From: Komagataeibacter xylinus NBRC 15237
GTDB lineage: Bacteria; Pseudomonadota; Alphaproteobacteria; Acetobacterales; Acetobacteraceae
DNA: 64,000 bases
Direction of reading: 5' to 3'
Assembly (NCBI RefSeq): GCF_001571345.1
Contig: NZ_BCTP01000011.1
Coordinates: 34,146-98,145, forward strand
Within the stretch, counting starts at the first letter, position 1, and each line of letters begins with the position of its first letter. The notes beneath the pieces are model-generated. The model was not told the origin of the DNA, searched no databases, and saw only the letters and a program-made list of their open reading frames with translations. The position numbers were made by a program, and so were the translations under genes. Positions 58,811 through 64,000 of the stretch are shown one piece after another.

Positions 58811-60340
58811 TTGCCTACACCCTACATGGTTCGACGTTGCCATACCTGGTATCTCAGGCTTCGGGTTCCTGCTGATCTGACACCCTTTGCAGGTCAGCAT
58901 ATTGTTCGTTCCCTCAAAACCAGTGATAGAACAGTTGCAAGGGCAAAGGCTCTCGGACTTGCTTCAGCGTTCAATGGTATCTGGATGGAACTCAGACAAA
59001 GACTGGCAGAAAAGCTTCAAGCCTATTTCAACAGGGAAATCCCTGCTGAAGAGATGAAAGCCTTTGTGCATGAGCACGCTTCGGAAATCGAAGCCATGCC
59101 AGAGAACGTTAAAAAACATTTCTCCGACTGGCTGAACGTTGTCATGCAACGCAAGACACAGGAAGCACAGGATGTCCGCGAAAGTGCTGACATGACAGCA
59201 ACCCTTGCAGATATGTGGAAACAGGCCAAGCAACAGGGAATGCTGGAAGGGATGGAAAAAGCCATTTCCCTTGGTGGATTGGCTCCACAGCCTCCTTCTA
59301 CCTTGCCCACTTCTCCGGCAAACACAGACTGTTCCGAACCATGGACAAACCTGATTGAACGTTTCCATGACGATAATCCGGGACAGACAGAAAAAACACG
59401 TGTCAGCTACCGCATTACCTTCACGCAGTTTCAGGAAATTGTTGGCAATAAAGCCCTGAACCTCCTGACCAAACAGGACATTAAAGCCTATGCGGACTGG
59501 CTGAAAAACAAGCCCTCCTTACGTGGGGGAACATTGGGTCATGGCACGATTGTCAGACATCTTGGGGAAGTAAAATTTTTTCTGAAATGGTGCGTCCAGT
59601 CAGGTCTGATTGAGGATAAAGGCTTCGCAGATGTCAAAGCCAGAGCCAAGACCCAGAAAGAAAAACTGACCAGACAGGAAGAGGTTCGCAGGGCGTTCAC
59701 CAATGACGAACTGAAACAGATTTTCAACAGCCCCCTGTTTTCCGGCTACCATAGCAAGCACTTCAAAAGCAGACCCGGCCACCAGACAAAACGTCTGACT
59801 GACTTCTGGTTTATCTGCGTTCTTGCCCTGACAGGTGCCAGAATTGGGGAAGTCTCTGATGTTCCTGCCAAACTCTATGACCTGGAAGGGATTCCCTGTC
59901 TGGATTTACGCCAGACCGGAACAAAAACAGGAAACAGCCCCCGTCTGATTCCCATCCTGCCAGAACTGCGAAAAATTGGCTTTCTCCACTATGTCCAGAA
60001 ACAGGCCCAGGCTGGTCTGGGATTAATGCAGTCACGCAGAGGGGAGGTTATCAAGCCTGAATCATGGTCAAAGCGTATCAACCGTTATCTTGAAGATATT
60101 GGACTGACAGACAAAAGCCTTGTGGCTTATTCCTTCCGTCATACCTTCAGACAGGCTTTAAGAACCTCTGACCTGAACATGGAAATCATCAATAAAATTT
60201 TTGGACATGAAACGGATTCTGTTGGGGCTGGATATGGCTCCAACCTTTCCAGAGGGGAAGCACAGGCTTTTCTGGATAAGGTGAAATACCCCATTTTCCT
60301 TGACCATCTGGCAGACAGGAATGGGGTCTTCCTTAAATAG
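58811..60340 (+). CDS. Tyrosine site-specific integrase
   Basis: 509 residues. N-terminal SAM-like core-binding part (WTNLIERFHDDNPGQTEKTR, LTKQDIKAYADWL), then the catalytic domain: Arg344 (LTGARIGEVSDV), box II YSFRHTFRQ (Arg443, with Tyr rather than His at the first position), FGHETDSVGAGYG with nucleophile Tyr475. The N-terminal region (MVRRCHTWYLRLRVPADLT) is the type seen in integrases of elements in alpha- and gammaproteobacteria. TTG start with AGGGA at proper distance; ATG 58826 is an alternative. Reads away from the tRNA-Glu it uses as target. Its last 8 bases overlap the 3' end of the convergent resolvase gene. Confidence 0.93.
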   Translation: MPTPYMVRRCHTWYLRLRVPADLTPFAGQHIVRSLKTSDRTVARAKALGLASAFNGIWMELRQRLAEKLQAYFNREIPAEEMKAFVHEHASEIEAMPENVKKHFSDWLNVVMQRKTQEAQDVRESADMTATLADMWKQAKQQGMLEGMEKAISLGGLAPQPPSTLPTSPANTDCSEPWTNLIERFHDDNPGQTEKTRVSYRITFTQFQEIVGNKALNLLTKQDIKAYADWLKNKPSLRGGTLGHGTIVRHLGEVKFFLKWCVQSGLIEDKGFADVKARAKTQKEKLTRQEEVRRAFTNDELKQIFNSPLFSGYHSKHFKSRPGHQTKRLTDFWFICVLALTGARIGEVSDVPAKLYDLEGIPCLDLRQTGTKTGNSPRLIPILPELRKIGFLHYVQKQAQAGLGLMQSRRGEVIKPESWSKRINRYLEDIGLTDKSLVAYSFRHTFRQALRTSDLNMEIINKIFGHETDSVGAGYGSNLSRGEAQAFLDKVKYPIFLDHLADRNGVFLK

Positions 60341-60959
60341 CATCCTGCCTGATGGTTTCAAAAATACTGGTCTGGCGTGTGAACTGGTTTTTCTGTTGCA
60401 TGGCCTGAACACGTCTGACCAATGTGGCTAAAGATACACCCGCAATGGAAGAGGCATGTCTGTAGCTTTTCCCTGATGCTAAAAGGTCCAGAGCATGTTG
60501 CACCTTTGCAGAACTGGCTTTGGGTCTTCCTATGGGACGACCTGTTTTCGTTCCATATTTCTGGGCATGGTCTATGCCACTTCTGATGCGTTCATTAATC
60601 GTCTCACGTTCATTTTGAGCAATGACAGACATCAGCAGATAACTGACACGGCTTGACCTGTCTGACGTATCAACCCCCTCTGTCAGACTTCTTACTGTTA
60701 TTCCTTTCTGGTCAAATTCTTCCAGAAGCCTTGCCAGATGGGCTGTTCGTCTTCCAAGCCTGTCCACCTTCCAAACTGTCAGAACATCCCCCTTGTTTAA
60801 CAGGTTCAGCAAACTGTTTAACTGTGGCCTGTCTTCTGTTGCACCGGAAATGACATCCATAAAAATTCTTTCTTTTGGAATCCCGGCTTCCAGTAATCGA
60901 CTGACCTGCATATCAGTCGACTGGTCTCTGGTGCTGACACGTGCGTAACCATAAATCAT
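60333..60959 (-). CDS. Serine recombinase (resolvase/invertase family)
   Basis: 208 residues: catalytic Ser9 in YGYARVSTRDQS, the VWKVDRLGRRTAHLARLLEE and RERERxxxNERIRSGI-type core, and a C-terminal helix-turn-helix (SYRHASSIAGVSLATLVRRV). Size fits small resolvases/invertases (Tn3 resolvase, Hin/Gin types). Its start codon overlaps the stop of the gene upstream (ATGA). Could resolve element multimers or invert a segment; no paired inverted recombination sites were evident by eye. Confidence 0.9.
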   Translation of the reverse strand: MIYGYARVSTRDQSTDMQVSRLLEAGIPKERIFMDVISGATEDRPQLNSLLNLLNKGDVLTVWKVDRLGRRTAHLARLLEEFDQKGITVRSLTEGVDTSDRSSRVSYLLMSVIAQNERETINERIRSGIDHAQKYGTKTGRPIGRPKASSAKVQHALDLLASGKSYRHASSIAGVSLATLVRRVQAMQQKNQFTRQTSIFETIRQDAI

Positions 60960-61501
60960 TGCACACCTCCAAAGACGTGCAGGGCTGTCACTCTGTCCGC
61001 AAGGAAATAGCGGGCCAGATAATCTCCCAATGCATAATCATCAGGCAAGTAGCTCTTCAGGATAGAAGCACAGCTACAATCAAGGTCACGATTGAAATAG
61101 GACAGGCGATTTTTGCCATCCCCCTTTATGATTTCAATGTCCCTTAAAACGCCTTCCAGAAAAGCCACTATGAAAACGGATAACTGGTCTTTGCCATACT
61201 TTTCAATAATCTGTGGAGCGAGCACGTCCAGAATATTCTGGATGGCATCAGAATGATATAAATCTAATAATTTATAGGCTTGGTCTTCTATCGTGCCTTC
61301 AAGCTTGTTGCTTTTGGGATATACCGGGAATTCACGCAATGCGGAAATATAGGCTTCCTGCATTGTTTTTGTAATTTTAGAGGATTGCAGGAATATCCTG
61401 AAATTCTCCACATATCCTGGTGCGATGTCATCAAACCCCTCAACAGGTGAAAAAATATGATGGATGGTCAGGTTTTTAGTGCGGAATGTAATTTCACTCA
61501 T
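60956..61501 (-). CDS. Unknown protein co-transcribed with the serine recombinase
   Basis: 181 residues, mainly helical, no signal peptide or membrane segment (LQSSKITKTMQEAYISALRE, KLLDLYHSDAIQNILDVLAP, FIVAFLEGVLRDIEIIKGDG). Two Cys in DLDCSCASIL. AAGGAG precedes the ATG. Overlaps the recombinase start. No family recognised. Given the position it may be an accessory of the recombinase or part of the element's control. Confidence 0.7.
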   Translation of the reverse strand: MSEITFRTKNLTIHHIFSPVEGFDDIAPGYVENFRIFLQSSKITKTMQEAYISALREFPVYPKSNKLEGTIEDQAYKLLDLYHSDAIQNILDVLAPQIIEKYGKDQLSVFIVAFLEGVLRDIEIIKGDGKNRLSYFNRDLDCSCASILKSYLPDDYALGDYLARYFLADRVTALHVFGGVQ

Positions 61502-61716
61502 AAAATGTCTCCTTAAATTGTTAATCAGGGATTATGTTCTAAAATACTTTTGAATATACAATATTGAATACGATTTTCCCTTTGTATTTACATAGTAAGG
61601 TATCTGTATTCAGAAAGTCAAGTTTTTGAAACAGTCTATATTTCGATATTATTGAAATTATTCTTCAATGCATACTACAATGATTTATGTATATATACAA
61701 AGGAGGATTTTAAATC

Positions 61717-62508
61717 ATGATTTTAAAAAAGGTAAAAAATGAAATTGGTGCAACAGCCATAGAATATGGGCTTATTGCATCGTTAGTGGCTGTTGTTGCT
61801 GTTACTGGCATGTCCGCAGTTGGCAGGAATTTATCGAACACCTACTGCACAATATCCAAACATCTTGGTGGGTCTGGAACCTGTTCAGGTGCATCTACGG
61901 GTAATGCTAATGGTGGTGGTTCTACAGTAGGGAGCAACTCTAATGGTGCTAATGGTGGTGGTGATGCTAATGGTTCAGGAAATAGCACCACTGGGAATGA
62001 AGGAATTAATTCTATTCAAGATATGGATAATTTAATAAAATCGTTGAAGGATAATTTGGATGGTCGTTATTTAGATACAAGTTTGGGAGGAACTGATGGT
62101 TTTTCAGAACAACCCTTAACTGATAGTTTATCAATACAATTATTGTCCCAGATGACAGATCACAATCAGAATTATCCTGATGATAAAATTACAAACGTAT
62201 TTGGACTTTATGATGCAAAAACTCAACATCCTATCACTTCTTGGTCAGAAGCTTCTAAAGTTCTAAAAGATGCTATCAATAATCCTGGCTATATAGAAAA
62301 TAATATTCATACAGGAAATAATAATGGTCCATATTTTGAAGTTACGACACAGCAGGGCCATGTGGTTACTATCGATGGTTTATTGAATACAATGATGCCA
62401 CCACCTCCAACGTATGCACCGATGCCACAAACTCCAACGTATGCACCGATGCCACCACCTCCAATAATGAATGCACCGATGCCACCACCTCCATACTATC
62501 CATACTAA
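61717..62508 (+). CDS. Long Flp-type pilin with C-terminal domain and Pro-rich repeats
   Basis: 263 residues. N-terminus MILKKVKNEIG | ATAIEYGLIASLVAV is a Flp/TadE-like type IVb prepilin: cleavage after Gly11, Glu at +5, Tyr at +6, then one hydrophobic helix. Unlike ordinary Flp pilins of about 60 residues, it continues with two Cys (44 and 56), a Gly/Asn/Ser linker (about 51-96), an unknown domain (about 97-225) and a Pro-rich tail (228-263) of APMP repeats. AAAGGAGG precedes the ATG. AT-rich. It starts on the integrated element, facing away from the recombinase genes. No Tad secretion genes are seen here. Confidence 0.85.
   Translation: MILKKVKNEIGATAIEYGLIASLVAVVAVTGMSAVGRNLSNTYCTISKHLGGSGTCSGASTGNANGGGSTVGSNSNGANGGGDANGSGNSTTGNEGINSIQDMDNLIKSLKDNLDGRYLDTSLGGTDGFSEQPLTDSLSIQLLSQMTDHNQNYPDDKITNVFGLYDAKTQHPITSWSEASKVLKDAINNPGYIENNIHTGNNNGPYFEVTTQQGHVVTIDGLLNTMMPPPPTYAPMPQTPTYAPMPPPPIMNAPMPPPPYYPY
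62406..62489 (+). repeat. Tandem 27-base repeat coding for the Pro-rich pilin tail
   Basis: Three head-to-tail units starting at 62406, 62433 and 62460 (27, 27 and 30 bases), each containing ATGCACCGATGCCAC. They encode the YAPMPxxP / NAPMPPPP repeats. Such repeats can change number by slippage. Confidence 0.85.
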
Positions 62509-62512
62509 AAAA

Positions 62513-62546
62513 ACCACCAGACCGTTTTAGGAGGGGGTCTGATGGT
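62513..62546 (-). terminator. Hairpin after the long pilin gene, U-tract on the minus side
   Basis: ACCACCAGACC (62513-62523) pairs, with one mismatch, with GGTCTGATGGT (62536-62546). The A-run lies before it on the plus strand, so the terminator form is for minus-strand transcripts; no minus-strand gene was found right of it before 62.9 kb. Confidence 0.4.
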
Positions 62547-62714
62547 CACATGTCGCTACAACATAAAATCATTATTTTATATATAAATGATAATGTCAAG
62601 AAAATAATTTAAAAAAGTTCGATTTTCTTGCATATTAGCAAATACATTTATTATTATATATTCAAGGCATCATAATAATATGGTGTCCAATATTAATATT
62701 TGGAGGATTTTCAT

Positions 62715-62903
62715 ATGAAAACTTTAGTTAAAACTCGCAAAAATGAAGTCGGGGCAACCGCTATCGAATATGGTCTGATTGCTGCCTTAATTTCAGTCGT
62801 AATTATCACTGCTGTCACTACACTTGGTGGAAACTTGAATGATGTGTTCAATAATGTTAGTACTGCTATAGGTAAAGTAGCAACTTCTACACCAACTAAT
62901 TAA
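62715..62903 (+). CDS. Short Flp-type pilin
   Basis: 62 residues: MKTLVKTRKNEVG | ATAIEYGLIAALISVVIITA. Standard Flp prepilin, with cleavage after Gly13, Glu at +5 and Tyr at +6, one hydrophobic helix and a short tail. TGGAGG precedes the ATG at a good distance. Very close in sequence to the N-terminus of the long pilin, so the pair arose by duplication. An intrinsic terminator follows. Assembly would need the host's or the element's Tad system. Confidence 0.92.
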   Translation: MKTLVKTRKNEVGATAIEYGLIAALISVVIITAVTTLGGNLNDVFNNVSTAIGKVATSTPTN

Positions 62904-62933
62904 TCCACAGAATCAATCACAAGACTTTCACGG

Positions 62934-62959
62934 AGGAACCTTTCCGGGTTCCTTTTTTT
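62934..62959 (+). terminator. Intrinsic terminator of the short pilin gene
   Basis: AGGAACC (62934-62940) pairs with GGTTCCT (62947-62953) around a 6-base loop, followed by a T-run. A good terminator. Confidence 0.85.
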
Positions 62960-62971
62960 ATGCGTATCACA

Positions 62972-63615
62972 TCACATCTTCAAAGTGCTTCCATGGTTTG
63001 CAACGTCTGAATTAGTCTGTTTCATCCATGTCATGGCTTCATTGGTCTGTTGGAGAATTTTCGCATTTTCTGCGTCTATCTTCCTGTTCTTCCAGTCTGT
63101 TAATTTGTCTTCCAGATAGTCCACATTTATGGAAATCATCTGTGTCAGAATATCCTTGCCATGCAGGTTCAGGAAATCCTCAAACGTGACAGAATTCCCG
63201 TTCTGTTCGGCATGAAGCTTCTGATAATTTTTGTAGGACGATTTGTATAAAAGGTAGCTCTGAAACAGGATATCTTCCTGCTGGTCTTCTGACATCATGT
63301 TCCATGTCGCATCACTGATGGGAGCAGGAAGTCCAAAATTAATCTCAACAGGTTCAACCTTCTCTCTGATGGTCACAGAACCACCAAAAAACAGGCTCAG
63401 GAACAGTTCCACCAGCAAAAGCAGAATGTTGCTGTCAATGCTGTTGTTCCATTGGTCAAGCCAGTATTCCTGGTCTTTAAGGTTCTGATAGGCCCTGCGA
63501 TAAAAATACCAGTCTTCCTGTTTTGCCTGTTTCAATCGGGCTTTGATGTCCCTGATATAATCCGGGGTTATCAGAACAATATGGGACAGGCTGGCAACAT
63601 GGGTGATGCGTCTGT
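62972..63615 (-). CDS. Unknown protein, start uncertain (possible frameshift partner)
   Basis: The C-terminal part of an open frame has normal protein composition: TPDYIRDIKARLKQAKQEDW, a hydrophobic stretch ILLLLVELFLSLFFGG, then acidic and helical segments ending with NEAMTWMKQTNSDVA. The frame is open up to the window edge, but the segment read in common with the next gene is out of frame (repetitive Arg/Thr-rich). No ATG or well-placed start lies between. A frameshift joining it with the next gene, or a damaged gene, would explain this. One membrane helix is likely. Confidence 0.5.
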
Positions 63616-63864
63616 TCAGTGTTCCAGTGCAGACAATCTTTTTAATATCTGGCTTTGTGCTGACAGGATTTGAACCTGTTGCTGTGCGATGGTTTCGAGT
63701 AACTGCTGTATCTGGTCGATGGGTGAGGGTTTGTCTCCTGTCTGGTTGCTCATCAGGTCGAGAATGTTTTGTGTGTTCTTGTTCGCTCCATAGGCTTCCT
63801 TGTAGGTCTGCCGGTATAAAGAAATTCTCTTGGACTGTTCCGAGTTCTGGAAGTGTTCTGTCAT
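63616..63864 (-). CDS. Unknown helical protein, 82 residues
   Basis: Starts MTEHFQNSEQSKRISLYRQ with AAGGAAAA before the ATG. It is Gln/Leu-rich and amphipathic at the end (IQQLLETIAQQQVQILSAQS, ILKRLSALEH), suggesting a coiled coil. Composition and ribosome site mark this frame as real. A 15-residue upstream extension (MTSHFTQTFKRKEKL) is open but unneeded. The frame one base off continues in the next gene, so the two may be read as one product by a -1 shift near the end of this frame. Confidence 0.55.
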   Translation of the reverse strand: MTEHFQNSEQSKRISLYRQTYKEAYGANKNTQNILDLMSNQTGDKPSPIDQIQQLLETIAQQQVQILSAQSQILKRLSALEH

Positions 63865-63865
63865 T

Positions 63866-64000
63866 AATTTTTCCTTTCTTTTGAATGTCTGCGTAAAATG
63901 GGAGGTCATACCCCCTGACGTAGTTCACAGCCTGTTTTGCTGTGATTTTCAGAGGCTTCCCCTCTGCTTTGGAGGCCATGTTGACCAGCCTGTTCAAAGC
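63866..64000 (-). CDS. C-terminal part of a gene entering from beyond the window (uncertain)
   Basis: Read from the edge, the frame KAEGKPLKITAKQAVNYVRG looks like real protein and then, near 63866, enters the start of the next gene. Its stop is not seen in the same frame; the true end, or fusion, cannot be decided from this window. Confidence 0.3.

Larger units (their letters stand above)
58721..64000. mobile_element. Left end of an integrated element at tRNA-Glu
   Basis: Sequence right of the tRNA is visibly AT-rich, with different codon use from the core genes. It holds a tyrosine integrase next to the tRNA, a serine recombinase, and unknown and pilin-like genes. No phage structural or plasmid replication gene is recognisable in this part. 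Right boundary not in window. Confidence 0.75.

Noticed and set aside
58664..58900. Minus-strand frame ending VRDSNPCCRRERAVS
   Set aside because: That end is the antisense of tRNA-Glu, a well-known artefact in gene calls.
63600..63654. Programmed -1 frameshift site at ATATTAAAAAGATTG
   Set aside because: No canonical X-XXY-YYZ heptamer fits the frames and no strong downstream structure was seen; kept only as one hypothesis.
62972..63997. Single 341-residue protein across the right edge
   Set aside because: The middle third is Arg/Thr/Pro-rich and overlaps a better coding frame with a ribosome site; I treat it as composite and record the parts separately.
1..64000. CRISPR arrays, rRNA operon, full-length IS with transposase
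   Set aside because: No regularly spaced direct repeats, no rRNA sequence and no transposase frame were found.

Overview
The window is chromosomal DNA of an acetic acid bacterium (Alphaproteobacteria, Acetobacteraceae), most likely Komagataeibacter/Gluconacetobacter or a close relative. The reasons are GC-rich coding sequence with many ATGA-coupled genes, the alphaproteobacterial order murA-hisG-hisD-infA-maf-rng-yacG, a pair of PAS-GGDEF-EAL proteins resembling the c-di-GMP enzymes that control cellulose synthesis in Komagataeibacter xylinus, and a dispersed double-hairpin intergenic repeat. The genus is an inference; no rRNA is present.

Layout. 1-10.2 kb (minus strand): mutL (3' end cut off), a DUF3035-type lipoprotein, lspA, ileS, ribF, three methionine-salvage genes (mtnC, mtnD, mtnB), tatA, a CHAP-like lipoprotein and recX. 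10.2-14 kb (plus): argD-argF-small gene-hslO, with a recognisable promoter and a terminator-like hairpin in the argD leader. 14-25 kb: an exported protein, a DsbD-type reductase, hrpB, then a plus-strand run with an HtrA-type protease, an OmpR-type regulator, its histidine kinase, and two exported proteins (one SIMPL). 25-31 kb: infC (apparently with an AUA start), thrS, a GT9 glycosyltransferase, a TPR protein and a divergent GT4 glycosyltransferase. 31-39 kb: a Rieske oxygenase, a 59-residue protein, dcd, murA, hisG, hisD, infA, maf, an RNase E/G-type protein, yacG and tRNA-Phe. 39-40.5 kb: a TetR regulator and a divergent membrane protein sharing two matching palindromic operators, then a short IS/MITE-like element. 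40.5-48.7 kb (minus): dihydroorotase and a three-gene c-di-GMP operon (MHYT-GGDEF-EAL followed by two PAS-GGDEF-EAL proteins). 49-58.6 kb: cytochrome b561, small and unknown proteins, a ferritin-like diiron protein, a divergent ClpP, an OmpA-like lipoprotein, an alanine-type aminotransferase, hom and recJ.

From tRNA-Glu (58.65 kb) to the right edge the sequence changes: it is visibly AT-rich, and begins with a tyrosine integrase immediately 3' of the tRNA. A serine recombinase, unrecognised genes, and two Flp-type pilin genes follow. One pilin is a 263-residue protein with a Gly/Asn linker, an unknown domain and a Pro-rich repeat tail. This is the left end of an integrated element; its right end is outside the window.

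The most interesting items are the long pilin with its small paralogue, the MITE-like element that carries a copy of the dispersed double hairpin, the c-di-GMP operon whose three proteins show different catalytic decay, the AUA-start infC, the paired TetR operators, and a possible frameshifted gene at the right edge. All functional statements rest on motif reading; no database search was run.
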